DNA from: Maratus speciosus | Lineage: Eukaryota > Arthropoda > Arachnida > Araneae > Salticidae | Length of the DNA stretch: 64,000 nt | Reading direction: 5' to 3' | Assembly: GCA_963932465.1 (NCBI GenBank) | Contig: CAWVRF010001058.1 | Coordinates: 434,001 to 498,000 of the forward strand | Shown: in pieces, positions 1 to 14,158 of the stretch | How positions within the stretch are numbered: the stretch's first letter is position 1 | Layout of the letters: every line of letters starts with the position of its first letter | Program-made: the position numbers and the translations under genes | The notes under the pieces: model-generated | The model's database searches: none | The model's input: only the letters and a program-made list of their open reading frames with translations | Told to the model about the DNA's origin: nothing

Positions 1-420
1 GCAATATTTATGAATTGAATTCCGCTGCAGGGCTCAAAATTAATTTATTAATAAATAATAAAGCGAAACCGAATATATTGTTTCAACAATCAAAGCATTG
101 TTAGAAAATTCATCAGAAAGAGTTACCGCATATAAAACACGCAATATTTATGAATTGAATTCCGGTGCAGGGCTGAAAATTAATTTTTTAATAAATAATA
201 AAAAGAAACCGAATATATTGTTTCAACAATGAAAGCATTGTTAGAAAATTCATCAGAAAGAGTTACCGCATATGAAACACGCAATATTTATGAATTGAAT
301 TCCGGTGCAGGGCTGAAAATTAATTTCTTAATAAATAATAAAGCGAAACCGAATATATTGTTTCAACAATCAAAGCACTGTTAGAAAATTCATCAGAAAG
401 AGTTACCGCCAATAAAACAC

Positions 421-550
421 GCAATTGAATTCCGCTGTAGGGCTCAAAATTAATTTATTAATAAATTATAAAGCGAAACCGAATATATTGTTTCAACAAT
501 CAAAGCATTGTTAGAAAATTCATCAGAAAGAGTTACCGCATATAAAACAC
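421..550 (+). repeat. 130-bp satellite variant with 10-bp internal deletion
   Basis: This subtype starts GCAATTGAATTCCGCTG instead of GCAATATTTATGAATTG, a loss of 10 bases, and carries the linked changes CCGCTGTAGGG and CTCAAAATTAATTTATTA. It recurs many times (for example near 2091, 2921, 3470, 4300, 5266, 8034, 18839, 51770, 57877 and 59545). It nearly always follows a monomer with GCACTG and/or CCGCAAATAAAAC in its 3' part. This fixed neighbour relation shows that the subtype spread as part of a longer unit. The same pair of subtypes is seen on both sides of the LTR element. Confidence 0.9.
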
Positions 551-970
551 GCAATATTTATGAATTGAATCCCGGTGCAGGGCTCAAAATTAATTTATTA
601 GTAAATAATAAAGCGAAACCGAATATATTGTTTAAACAATGAAAGCATTGTTAGAAAATTCATCAGAAAGAGTTACCGCATATAAAACACGCAATATTTA
701 TGAATTGAATTCCGGTGCAGGGCTCAAAATTAATTAATTAATAAATAATAAAGCGAAACCGAATATATTGTTTCAACAATCAAAGCATTGTTAGAAAATT
801 CAACAGAAAGAGTTACCGCATATAAAACACGCAATATTTATGAATTGAATTCCGGTGCAGGGCTGAAAATTAGTTTCTTAATAAATAATAAAGCGAAACC
901 GAATATATTGTTTCAACAATCAAAGCATTGTTAGAAAATTCATCAGAAAGAGTTACCGCATATAAAACAC

Positions 971-1110
971 GCAATATTTATGAATTGAATTCCGGTGCAG
1001 GGCTGAAAATTAATTTCTTAATAAATAATAAAGCGAAACCGAATATATTGTTTCAACAATCAAAGCATTGTTAGAAAATTCATCAGAAAGAGTTACCGCA
1101 TATAAAACAC
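971..1110 (+). repeat. Representative consensus satellite monomer (140 bp)
   Basis: This copy matches the commonest form at the positions I compared. Counting from GCAATATTTA as base 1, the EcoRI site GAATTC lies near 17-22, the CTGAAAATT/CTCAAAATT dimorphism near 33-41, an AT-only stretch at about 51-61, and GCGAAACC at 63-70. The dyad segment has ATTGTT at 77-82, AACAAT at 85-90 and ATTGTT at 97-102. The 3' end is AGTTACCGCATATAAAACAC. I count 41 G+C in 140 bases (29%). The start phase is arbitrary because the array is continuous. Confidence 0.93.
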
Positions 1111-1440
1111 GCAATATTTATGAATTGAATTCCGGTGCAGGGCTCAAAATTAATTTATTAATAAATAATAAAGCGAAACCGAATATATTGTTTCAACAAT
1201 CAAAGCATTGTTAGAAAATTCACCAGAAAGAGTTACCGCATATAAAACACGCAATATTTATGAATTGAATCCCGGTGCAGGGCTCAAAATTAATTTCTTA
1301 GTAAATAATAAAGCGAAACCGAATATATTGTTTAAACAATAAAGAATTGTTAGAATATTCATCAGAAAGAGTTACCGCATATAAAACACGCAATATTTAT
1401 GAATTGAATTCCGGTGCAGGGCTCTAAATTAATTTATTAA

Positions 1441-4400
1441 TAAATAATAAAGCGAAACCGAATATATTGTTTCAACAATCAAAGCATTGTTAGAAAATTC
1501 AACAGAATGAGTTACCGCATATAAGACACGCAATATTTATGAATTGAATTCCGGTGCAGGGCTCAAAATTAATTTCTTAATAAATAATAAAGCGAAACCG
1601 AATATATTGTTTCAACAATCAAAGCATTGTTAGAAAATTCATCAGAAAGAGTTACCGCATATAAAACACGCAATATTTATGAATTGAATTCCGGTGCAGG
1701 TCTGAAAATTAATTTCTTAATAAATAATAAAGCGAAACCGAATATATTGTTTCAACAATCAAAGCATTGTTAGAAAATTCATCAGAAAGAGTTACCGCAT
1801 ATAAAACACGCAATATTTATGAATTGAATTCCGGTGCAGGGCTCAAAACTAATTTATTAATAAATAATAAAGCGAAACCGAATATATTGTTTCAACAATC
1901 AAAGCATTGTTAGAAAATTCATCAGAAAGAGTTACCGCATATAAAACACGCAATATTTATGAATTGAATTCCGGTGCAGGGCTGAAAATTAATTTCTTAA
2001 TAAATAATAAAGCGAAACCGAATATATTGTTTCAACAATCAAAGCACTGTTAGAAAATTCATCAGAAAGAGTTACCGCAAATAAAACACGCAATTGAATT
2101 CCGCTGTAGGGCTCAAAATTAATTTATTAATAAATAATAAAGCGAAACCGAATATATTGTTTCAACAATAAAGCATTGTTAGAAAATTCATCAGAAAGAA
2201 TTACCGCATATAAAACACGCAATATTTATGAATTGAATCCCGGTGCAGGGCTCAAAATTAATTTCTTAGTAAATAATAAAGCGAAACCGAATATATTGTT
2301 TAAACAATGAAAGCATTGTTAGAAAATTCATCAGAAAGAGTTACCGCATATAAAACACGCAATATTTATGAATTGAATTCCGGTGCAGGGCTCAAAATTA
2401 ATTAATTAATGAATAATAAAGCGAAACCGAATATATTGTTTCAACAATCAAAGCATTGTTAGAAAATTCATCAGAAAGAGTTACCGCATATAAAACACGC
2501 AATATTTATGAATTGAATCCCGGTGCAGGGCTCAAAATTAATTTCATAGTAAATAATAAAGCGAAACCGAATATATTGTTTAAACAAACAAAGCATTGTT
2601 AGAAAATTCATCAGAAAGAGTTACCGCATATAAAACACGCAATATTTATGAATTGAATTCCGGTGCAGGGCTGAAAATTAATTTTTTATTAAATAATAAA
2701 AAGAAACCGAATATATTGTTTCAACAATGAAAGCATTGTTAGAAAATTCATCAGAAAGAGTTACCGCATATGAAACACGCAATATTTATGAATTGAATTC
2801 CGGTGCAGGGCTGAAAATTAATTTCTTAATAAATAATAAAGCGAAACCGAATATATTGTTTCAACAATTAAAGCACTGTTAGAAAATTCATCAGAAAGAG
2901 TTACCGCAAATAAAACACGCAATTGAATTCCGCTGTAGGGCTCAAAATTAATTTATTAATAAATAATAAAGCGAAACCGAATATATTGTTTCAACAATCA
3001 AAGCATTGTTAGAAAATTCATCAGAAAGAGTTACCGCATATAAAACACGCAATATTTATGAATTGAATTCCGGTGCAGGGCTCAAAATTAATTTATTAAT
3101 AAATAATAAAGCGAAACCGAATATATTGTTTCAACAATCAAAGCATTGTTAGAAAATTCATCAGAAAGAGTTACCGCATATAAAACACGCAATATTTATG
3201 AATTGAATTCCGGTGCAGTGCTGAAAATAAATTTTTTAATAAATAATAAAGCGAAACCGAATATATTGTTTCAACAATGAAAGCATTGTTAGAAAATTCA
3301 TCAGAAAGAGTTACCGCATATGAAACACGCAATATTTATGAATTGAATTCCGGTGCAGGGCTGAAAATTAATTTCTTAATAAATAATAAAGCGAAACCGA
3401 ATATATTGTTTCAACAATCAAAGCACTGTTAGAAAATTCATCAGAAAGAGTTACCGCAAATAAAACACGAAATTGAATTCCGCTGTAGGGCTCAAAATTA
3501 ATTTATTAATAAATAATAAAGCGAAACCGAATATATTGTTTCAACAATCAAAGCATTGTTAGAAAATTCATCAGAAAGAATTATCGCATATAAAACACGC
3601 AATATTTATGAATTGAATCCCGGTGCAGGGCTCAAAATTAATTTCTTAGTAAATAATAAAGCGAAACCGAATATATTGTTTAAACAATGAAAGCATTGTT
3701 AGAAAATTCATCAGAAAGAGTTACCGCATATAAAACACGCAATATTTATGAATTGAATTCCGGTGCAGGGCTCAAAATTAATTAATTAATGAATAATAAA
3801 GCGAAACCGAATATATTGTTTCAACAATCAAAGCATTGTTAGAAAATTCATCAGAAAGAGTTACCGCATATAAAACACGCAATATTTATGAATTGAATCC
3901 CGGTGCAGGGCTCAAAATTAATTTCTTAGTAAATAATAAAGCGAAACCGAATATATTGTTTAAACAAACAAAGCATTGTTAGAAAATTCATCAGAAAGAG
4001 TTACCGCATATAAAACACGCAATATTTATGAATTGAATTCCGGTGCAGGGCTGAAAATTAATTTTTTAATAAATAATAAAAAGAAACCGAATATATTGTT
4101 TCAACAATGAAAGCATTGTTAGAAAATTCATCAGAAAGAGTTACCGCATATGAAACACGCAATATTTATGAATTGAATTCCGGTGCAGGGCTGAAAATTA
4201 ATTTCTTAATAAATAATAAAGCGAAACCGAATATATTGTTTCAACAATCAAAGCACTGTTAGAAAATTCATCAGAAAGAGTTACCGCAAATAAAACACGC
4301 AATTGAATTCCGCTGTAGGGCTCAAAATTAATTTATTAATAAATAATAAAGCGAAACCGAATATATTGTTTCAACAATCAAAGCATTGTTAGAAAATTCA

Positions 4401-6555
4401 TCAGAAAGAGTTACCGCATATAAAACACGCAATATTTATGAATTGAATCCCGGTGCAGGGCTCAAAATTAATTTCTTAGTAAATAATAAAGCGAAACCGA
4501 ATATATTGTTTAAACAATGAAAGCATTGTTAGAAAATTCATCAGAAAGAGTTACCGCATATAAAACACGCAATATTTATGAATTGAATTCCGGTGCAGGG
4601 CTCAAAATTAATTAATTAATAAATAATAAAGCGAAACCGAATATATTGTTTCAACAATCAAAGCATTGTTAGAAAATTCAACAGAATGAGTTACCGCATA
4701 TAAAACACGCAATATTTATTTATTATTTCCGGTGCACCGCTGAAAATTAATTTCTTAATAAATAATAAAGCGAAACCGAATATATTGTTTCAACAATCAA
4801 AGCATTGTTAGAAAATTCATCAGAAAGAGTTACCTCATATAAAATACGCAATATTTATGAATTGAATTCCGGTGCAGGGCTGAAAATTAATTTCTTAATA
4901 AATAATAAAGCGAAACCGAATATATTGTTTCAACAGTAAAGAATTGTTAGAATATTCATCAGAAAAAGTTACCGCATATAAAAAGCAATATTTATGAATT
5001 GAATTCCGGTGCAGGGCTCAAAATTAATTTCTTAATAAATAATAAAGCGAAACCGAATATATTGTTTCAACAATCAAAGCATTGTTAGAAAATTCATCAG
5101 AAAGAGTTACCGCATATAAAACACGCAATATTTATGAATTGAATTCCGGTGCAGGTCTGAAAATTAATTTCTTAATAAATAATAAAGCGAAACCGAATAT
5201 ATTGTTTCAACAATCAAAGCATTGTTAGAAAATTCATCAGAAAGAGTTACCGCAAATAAAACAAGCAATTGAATTCCGCTGTAGGGCTCAAAATTAATTT
5301 ATTAATAAATAATAAAGCGAAACCGAATATATTGTTTCAACAATCAAAGCATTGTTAGAAAATTCATCAGAAAGAGTTACCGCATATAAAACACGCAATA
5401 TTTATGAATTGAATTCCGGTGCAGGGCTGAAAATTAATTTTTTAATAAATAATAAAGCGAAACCGAATATATTGTTTCAACAATGAAAGCATTGTTAGAA
5501 AATTCATCAGAAAGAGTTACCGCATATGAAACACGCAATATTTATGAATTGAATTCCGGTGCAGGGCTGAAAATTAATTTCTTAATAAATAATAAAGCGA
5601 AACCGAATATATTGTTTCAACAATCAAAGCACTGTTAGAAAATTCATCAGAAAGAGTTACCGCAAATAAAACAAGCAATTGAATTCCGCTGTAGGGCTCA
5701 AAATTAATTTATTAATAAATAATAAAGCGAAACCGAATATATTGTTTCAACAATCAAAGCATTGTTAGAAAATTCATCAGAAAGAGTTACCGCATATAAA
5801 ACACGCAATATTTATGAATTGAATCCCGGTGCAGGGCTCAAAATTAATTTCTTAGTAAATAATAAAGCGAAACCGAATATATTGTTTAAACAATGAAAGC
5901 ATTGTTAGAAAATTCATCAGAAAGAGTTACCGCATATAAAACACGCAATATTTATGAATTGAATTCCGGTGCAGGGCTCAAAAATAATTAATTAATAAAT
6001 AATAAAGCGAAACCGAATATATTGTTTCATTAATGAAAGCATTGTTAGAAAATTCATCAGAAAGAGTTACCGCATATGAAACACGCAATATTTATGAATT
6101 GAATTCCGGTGCAGGTCTGAAAATTAATTTCTTAATAAATAATAAAGCGAAACCGAATATATTGTTTCAACAATCAAAGCATTGTTAGAAAATTCATCAG
6201 AAAGAGTTACCGCATATAAAACACGCAATATTTATGAATTGAATTCCGGTGCAGGTCTGAAAATTAATTTCTTAATAAATAATAAAGCGAAACCGAATAT
6301 ATTGTTTCAACAATCAAAGCATTGTTAGAAAATTCATCAGAAAGAGTTACCGCATATAAAACACGCAATATTTATGAATTGAATTCCGGTGCAGGGCTCA
6401 AAATTAATTTATTAATAAATAATAAAGCGAAACCGAATATATTGTTTCAACAATCAAAGCATTGTTAGAAAATTCATCAGAAAGAGTTACCGCATATAAA
6501 ACACGCAATATTTATGAATTGAATCCCGGTGCAGGGCTCAAAATTAATTTCTTAG
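1441..6555 (+). repeat. 5115-bp higher-order satellite block, copy 1
   Basis: Rare landmarks in this block recur exactly 5115 bases later. They include the AACAGAATGAG plus ATAAGACACG pair (1501 and 6616), the AAAACTAATT variant, TTCATAGTAAAT, the irregular TTTATTATTTCCGGTGCACC junction (ending 4730 and 9845), the CAACAGTAAAG variant, and TTTCATTAATG (near 6026 and 11141). I noticed only isolated mismatches, such as near 2680 and 4976. The copies match from about 1441, just after an A/G difference at 1440 versus 6555, until divergence at 6588 versus 11703. The block therefore amplified as one unit of about 36-37 monomers. Confidence 0.9.
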
Positions 6556-9500
6556 TAAATAATAAAGCGAAACCGAATATATTGTTTCAACAATCAAAGC
6601 ATTGTTAGAAAATTCAACAGAATGAGTTACCGCATATAAGACACGCAATATTTATGAATTGAATTCCGGTGCAGGGCTCAAAATTAATTTCTTAATAAAT
6701 AATAAAGCGAAACCGAATATATTGTTTCAACAATCAAAGCATTGTTAGAAAATTCATCAGAAAGAGTTACCGCATATAAAACACGCAATATTTATGAATT
6801 GAATTCCGGTGCAGGTCTGAAAATTAATTTCTTAATAAATAATAAAGCGAAACCGAATATATTGTTTCAACAATCAAAGCATTGTTAGAAAATTCATCAG
6901 AAAGAGTTACCGCATATAAAACACGCAATATTTATGAATTGAATTCCGGTGCAGGGCTCAAAACTAATTTATTAATAAATAATAAAGCGAAACCGAATAT
7001 ATTGTTTCAACAATCAAAGCATTGTTAGAAAATTCATCAGAAAGAGTTACCGCATATAAAACACGCAATATTTATGAATTGAATTCCGGTGCAGGGCTGA
7101 AAATTAATTTCTTAATAAATAATAAAGCGAAACCGAATATATTGTTTCAACAATCAAAGCACTGTTAGAAAATTCATCAGAAAGAGTTACCGCAAATAAA
7201 ACACGCAATTGAATTCCGCTGTAGGGCTCAAAATTAATTTATTAATAAATAATAAAGCGAAACCGAATATATTGTTTCAACAATAAAGCATTGTTAGAAA
7301 ATTCATCAGAAAGAATTACCGCATATAAAACACGCAATATTTATGAATTGAATCCCGGTGCAGGGCTCAAAATTAATTTCTTAGTAAATAATAAAGCGAA
7401 ACCGAATATATTGTTTAAACAATGAAAGCATTGTTAGAAAATTCATCAGAAAGAGTTACCGCATATAAAACACGCAATATTTATGAATTGAATTCCGGTG
7501 CAGGGCTCAAAATTAATTAATTAATGAATAATAAAGCGAAACCGAATATATTGTTTCAACAATCAAAGCATTGTTAGAAAATTCATCAGAAAGAGTTACC
7601 GCATATAAAACACGCAATATTTATGAATTGAATCCCGGTGCAGGGCTCAAAATTAATTTCATAGTAAATAATAAAGCGAAACCGAATATATTGTTTAAAC
7701 AAACAAAGCATTGTTAGAAAATTCATCAGAAAGAGTTACCGCATATAAAACACGCAATATTTATGAATTGAATTCCGGTGCAGGGCTGAAAATTAATTTT
7801 TTAATAAATAATAAAAAGAAACCGAATATATTGTTTCAACAATGAAAGCATTGTTAGAAAATTCATCAGAAAGAGTTACCGCATATGAAACACGCAATAT
7901 TTATGAATTGAATTCCGGTGCAGGGCTGAAAATTAATTTCTTAATAAATAATAAAGCGAAACCGAATATATTGTTTCAACAATTAAAGCACTGTTAGAAA
8001 ATTCATCAGAAAGAGTTACCGCAAATAAAACACGCAATTGAATTCCGCTGTAGGGCTCAAAATTAATTTATTAATAAATAATAAAGCGAAACCGAATATA
8101 TTGTTTCAACAATCAAAGCATTGTTAGAAAATTCATCAGAAAGAGTTACCGCATATAAAACACGCAATATTTATGAATTGAATTCCGGTGCAGGGCTCAA
8201 AATTAATTTATTAATAAATAATAAAGCGAAACCGAATATATTGTTTCAACAATCAAAGCATTGTTAGAAAATTCATCAGAAAGAGTTACCGCATATAAAA
8301 CACGCAATATTTATGAATTGAATTCCGGTGCAGTGCTGAAAATAAATTTTTTAATAAATAATAAAGCGAAACCGAATATATTGTTTCAACAATGAAAGCA
8401 TTGTTAGAAAATTCATCAGAAAGAGTTACCGCATATGAAACACGCAATATTTATGAATTGAATTCCGGTGCAGGGCTGAAAATTAATTTCTTAATAAATA
8501 ATAAAGCGAAACCGAATATATTGTTTCAACAATCAAAGCACTGTTAGAAAATTCATCAGAAAGAGTTACCGCAAATAAAACACGAAATTGAATTCCGCTG
8601 TAGGGCTCAAAATTAATTTATTAATAAATAATAAAGCGAAACCGAATATATTGTTTCAACAATCAAAGCATTGTTAGAAAATTCATCAGAAAGAATTATC
8701 GCATATAAAACACGCAATATTTATGAATTGAATCCCGGTGCAGGGCTCAAAATTAATTTCTTAGTAAATAATAAAGCGAAACCGAATATATTGTTTAAAC
8801 AATGAAAGCATTGTTAGAAAATTCATCAGAAAGAGTTACCGCATATAAAACACGCAATATTTATGAATTGAATTCCGGTGCAGGGCTCAAAATTAATTAA
8901 TTAATGAATAATAAAGCGAAACCGAATATATTGTTTCAACAATCAAAGCATTGTTAGAAAATTCATCAGAAAGAGTTACCGCATATAAAACACGCAATAT
9001 TTATGAATTGAATCCCGGTGCAGGGCTCAAAATTAATTTCTTAGTAAATAATAAAGCGAAACCGAATATATTGTTTAAACAAACAAAGCATTGTTAGAAA
9101 ATTCATCAGAAAGAGTTACCGCATATAAAACACGCAATATTTATGAATTGAATTCCGGTGCAGGGCTGAAAATTAATTTTTTAATAAATAATAAAAAGAA
9201 ACCGAATATATTGTTTCAACAATGAAAGCATTGTTAGAAAATTCATCAGAAAGAGTTACCGCATATGAAACACGCAATATTTATGAATTGAATTCCGGTG
9301 CAGGGCTGAAAATTAATTTCTTAATAAATAATAAAGCGAAACCGAATATATTGTTTCAACAATCAAAGCACTGTTAGAAAATTCATCAGAAAGAGTTACC
9401 GCAAATAAAACACGCAATTGAATTCCGCTGTAGGGCTCAAAATTAATTTATTAATAAATAATAAAGCGAAACCGAATATATTGTTTCAACAATCAAAGCA

Positions 9501-11702
9501 TTGTTAGAAAATTCATCAGAAAGAGTTACCGCATATAAAACACGCAATATTTATGAATTGAATCCCGGTGCAGGGCTCAAAATTAATTTCTTAGTAAATA
9601 ATAAAGCGAAACCGAATATATTGTTTAAACAATGAAAGCATTGTTAGAAAATTCATCAGAAAGAGTTACCGCATATAAAACACGCAATATTTATGAATTG
9701 AATTCCGGTGCAGGGCTCAAAATTAATTAATTAATAAATAATAAAGCGAAACCGAATATATTGTTTCAACAATCAAAGCATTGTTAGAAAATTCAACAGA
9801 ATGAGTTACCGCATATAAAACACGCAATATTTATTTATTATTTCCGGTGCACCGCTGAAAATTAATTTCTTAATAAATAATAAAGCGAAACCGAATATAT
9901 TGTTTCAACAATCAAAGCATTGTTAGAAAATTCATCAGAAAGAGTTACCTCATATAAAATACGCAATATTTATGAATTGAATTCCGGTGCAGGGCTGAAA
10001 ATTAATTTCTTAATAAATAATAAAGCGAAACCGAATATATTGTTTCAACAGTAAAGAATTGTTAGAATATTCATCAGAAAGAGTTACCGCATATAAAAAG
10101 CAATATTTATGAATTGAATTCCGGTGCAGGGCTCAAAATTAATTTCTTAATAAATAATAAAGCGAAACCGAATATATTGTTTCAACAATCAAAGCATTGT
10201 TAGAAAATTCATCAGAAAGAGTTACCGCATATAAAACACGCAATATTTATGAATTGAATTCCGGTGCAGGTCTGAAAATTAATTTCTTAATAAATAATAA
10301 AGCGAAACCGAATATATTGTTTCAACAATCAAAGCATTGTTAGAAAATTCATCAGAAAGAGTTACCGCAAATAAAACAAGCAATTGAATTCCGCTGTAGG
10401 GCTCAAAATTAATTTATTAATAAATAATAAAGCGAAACCGAATATATTGTTTCAACAATCAAAGCATTGTTAGAAAATTCATCAGAAAGAGTTACCGCAT
10501 ATAAAACACGCAATATTTATGAATTGAATTCCGGTGCAGGGCTGAAAATTAATTTTTTAATAAATAATAAAGCGAAACCGAATATATTGTTTCAACAATG
10601 AAAGCATTGTTAGAAAATTCATCAGAAAGAGTTACCGCATATGAAACACGCAATATTTATGAATTGAATTCCGGTGCAGGGCTGAAAATTAATTTCTTAA
10701 TAAATAATAAAGCGAAACCGAATATATTGTTTCAACAATCAAAGCACTGTTAGAAAATTCATCAGAAAGAGTTACCGCAAATAAAACAAGCAATTGAATT
10801 CCGCTGTAGGGCTCAAAATTAATTTATTAATAAATAATAAAGCGAAACCGAATATATTGTTTCAACAATCAAAGCATTGTTAGAAAATTCATCAGAAAGA
10901 GTTACCGCATATAAAACACGCAATATTTATGAATTGAATCCCGGTGCAGGGCTCAAAATTAATTTCTTAGTAAATAATAAAGCGAAACCGAATATATTGT
11001 TTAAACAATGAAAGCATTGTTAGAAAATTCATCAGAAAGAGTTACCGCATATAAAACACGCAATATTTATGAATTGAATTCCGGTGCAGGGCTCAAAAAT
11101 AATTAATTAATAAATAATAAAGCGAAACCGAATATATTGTTTCATTAATGAAAGCATTGTTAGAAAATTCATCAGAAAGAGTTACCGCATATGAAACACG
11201 CAATATTTATGAATTGAATTCCGGTGCAGGTCTGAAAATTAATTTCTTAATAAATAATAAAGCGAAACCGAATATATTGTTTCAACAATCAAAGCATTGT
11301 TAGAAAATTCATCAGAAAGAGTTACCGCATATAAAACACGCAATATTTATGAATTGAATTCCGGTGCAGGTCTGAAAATTAATTTCTTAATAAATAATAA
11401 AGCGAAACCGAATATATTGTTTCAACAATCAAAGCATTGTTAGAAAATTCATCAGAAAGAGTTACCGCATATAAAACACGCAATATTTATGAATTGAATT
11501 CCGGTGCAGGGCTCAAAATTAATTTATTAATAAATAATAAAGCGAAACCGAATATATTGTTTCAACAATCAAAGCATTGTTAGAAAATTCATCAGAAAGA
11601 GTTACCGCATATAAAACACGCAATATTTATGAATTGAATCCCGGTGCAGGGCTCAAAATTAATTTCTTAGTAAATAATAAAGCGAAACCGAATATATTGT
11701 TT
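6556..11702 (+). repeat. 5115-bp higher-order satellite block, copy 2
   Basis: Tandem partner of the block starting at 1441, directly adjacent and in the same orientation, with the same order of monomer subtypes. It is followed without a break by further amplification: its last 2.6 kb (from about 8907) is also the first copy of the 2626-bp repeat. The nesting implies that the 2626-bp expansion and the 5115-bp duplication happened at different times. The extreme similarity also makes an assembly error in copy number possible. Confidence 0.88.
8907..11532 (+). repeat. 2626-bp higher-order block, copy 1 of about 2.6
   Basis: The TTTATTATTTCCGGTGCACC landmark ends at 9845, 12471 and 15097, exactly 2626 bases apart each time, and surrounding subtype markers (AAAATACGC, CAACAGTAAAG, AAAACAAGCAATTG, TTTCATTAATG) keep the same spacing. 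This copy has CAGGGCTG where copies 2 and 3 have CTGGGCTG (near 9160, 11787 and 14413), so copies 2 and 3 are closer relatives. The left edge is set by a G/A difference at 8906 versus 11532. Confidence 0.87.
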
Positions 11703-14158
11703 AAACAAACAAAGCATTGTTAGAAAATTCATCAGAAAGAGTTACCGCATATAAAACACGCAATATTTATGAATTGAATTCCGGTGCTGGGCTGAAAATT
11801 AATTTTTTAATAAATAATAAAAAGAAACCGAATATATTGTTTCAACAATGAAAGCATTGTTAGAAAATTCATCAGAAAGAGTTACCGCATATGAAACACG
11901 CAATATTTATGAATTGAATTCCGGTGCAGGGCTGAAAATTAATTTCTTAATAAATAATAAAGCGAAACCGAATATATTGTTTCAACAATCAAAGCACTGT
12001 TAGAAAATTCATCAGAAAGAGTTACCGCAAATAAAACACGCAATTGAATTCCGCTGTAGGGCTCAAAATTAATTTATTAATAAATAATAAAGCGAAACCG
12101 AATATATTGTTTCAACAATCAAAGCATTGTTAGAAAATTCATCAGAAAGAGTTACCGCATATAAAACACGCAATATTTATGAATTGAATCCCGGTGCAGG
12201 GCTCAAAATTAATTTCTTAGTAAATAATAAAGCGAAACCGAATATATTGTTTAAACAATGAAAGCATTGTTAGAAAATTCATCAGAAAGAGTTACCGCAT
12301 ATAAAACACGCAATATTTATGAATTGAATTCCGGTGCAGGGCTCAAAATTAATTAATTAATAAATAATAAAGCGAAACCGAATATATTGTTTCAACAATC
12401 AAAGCATTGTTAGAAAATTCAACAGAATGAGTTACCGCATATAAAACACGCAATATTTATTTATTATTTCCGGTGCACCGCTGAAAATTAATTTCTTAAT
12501 AAATAATAAAGCGAAACCGAATATATTGTTTCAACAATCAAAGCATTGTTAGAAAATTCATCAGAAAGAGTTACCTCATATAAAATACGCAATATTTATG
12601 AATTGAATTCCGGTGCAGGGCTGAAAATTAATTTCTTAATAAATAATAAAGCGAAACCGAATATATTGTTTCAACAGTAAAGAATTGTTAGAATATTCAT
12701 CAGAAAGAGTTACCGCATATAAAAAGCAATATTTATGAATTGAATTCCGGTGCAGGGCTCAAAATTAATTTCTTAATAAATAATAAAGCGAAACCGAATA
12801 TATTGTTTCAACAATCAAAGCATTGTTAGAAAATTCATCAGAAAGAGTTACCGCATATAAAACACGCAATATTTATGAATTGAATTCCGGTGCAGGTCTG
12901 AAAATTAATTTCTTAATAAATAATAAAGCGAAACCGAATATATTGTTTCAACAATCAAAGCATTGTTAGAAAATTCATCAGAAAGAGTTACCGCAAATAA
13001 AACAAGCAATTGAATTCCGCTGTAGGGCTCAAAATTAATTTATTAATAAATAATAAAGCGAAACCGAATATATTGTTTCAACAATCAAAGCATTGTTAGA
13101 AAATTCATCAGAAAGAGTTACCGCATATAAAACACGCAATATTTATGAATTGAATTCCGGTGCAGGGCTGAAAATTAATTTTTTAATAAATAATAAAGCG
13201 AAACCGAATATATTGTTTCAACAATGAAAGCATTGTTAGAAAATTCATCAGAAAGAGTTACCGCATATGAAACACGCAATATTTATGAATTGAATTCCGG
13301 TGCAGGGCTGAAAATTAATTTCTTAATAAATAATAAAGCGAAACCGAATATATTGTTTCAACAATCAAAGCACTGTTAGAAAATTCATCAGAAAGAGTTA
13401 CCGCAAATAAAACAAGCAATTGAATTCCGCTGTAGGGCTCAAAATTAATTTATTAATAAATAATAAAGCGAAACCGAATATATTGTTTCAACAATCAAAG
13501 CATTGTTAGAAAATTCATCAGAAAGAGTTACCGCATATAAAACACGCAATATTTATGAATTGAATCCCGGTGCAGGGCTCAAAATTAATTTCTTAGTAAA
13601 TAATAAAGCGAAACCGAATATATTGTTTAAACAATGAAAGCATTGTTAGAAAATTCATCAGAAAGAGTTACCGCATATAAAACACGCAATATTTATGAAT
13701 TGAATTCCGGTGCAGGGCTCAAAAATAATTAATTAATAAATAATAAAGCGAAACCGAATATATTGTTTCATTAATGAAAGCATTGTTAGAAAATTCATCA
13801 GAAAGAGTTACCGCATATGAAACACGCAATATTTATGAATTGAATTCCGGTGCAGGTCTGAAAATTAATTTCTTAATAAATAATAAAGCGAAACCGAATA
13901 TATTGTTTCAACAATCAAAGCATTGTTAGAAAATTCATCAGAAAGAGTTACCGCATATAAAACACGCAATATTTATGAATTGAATTCCGGTGCAGGTCTG
14001 AAAATTAATTTCTTAATAAATAATAAAGCGAAACCGAATATATTGTTTCAACAATCAAAGCATTGTTAGAAAATTCATCAGAAAGAGTTACCGCATATAA
14101 AACACGCAATATTTATGAATTGAATTCCGGTGCAGGGCTCAAAATTAATTTATTAATA
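11533..14158 (+). repeat. 2626-bp higher-order block, copy 2
   Basis: Second tandem copy, same orientation, of the block starting at 8907. It contains the private GGTGCTGGG variant at about 11787 that is shared with the third copy but not the first. That order is expected if the third copy arose from the second by unequal exchange or break-induced replication. Confidence 0.87.

Noticed and set aside
971..1110. CENP-B box in the monomer
   Set aside because: The CGGTGCAGGG and GCGAAACCGAA segments do not fit the NTTCGNNNNANNCGGGN pattern on either strand as read by eye.
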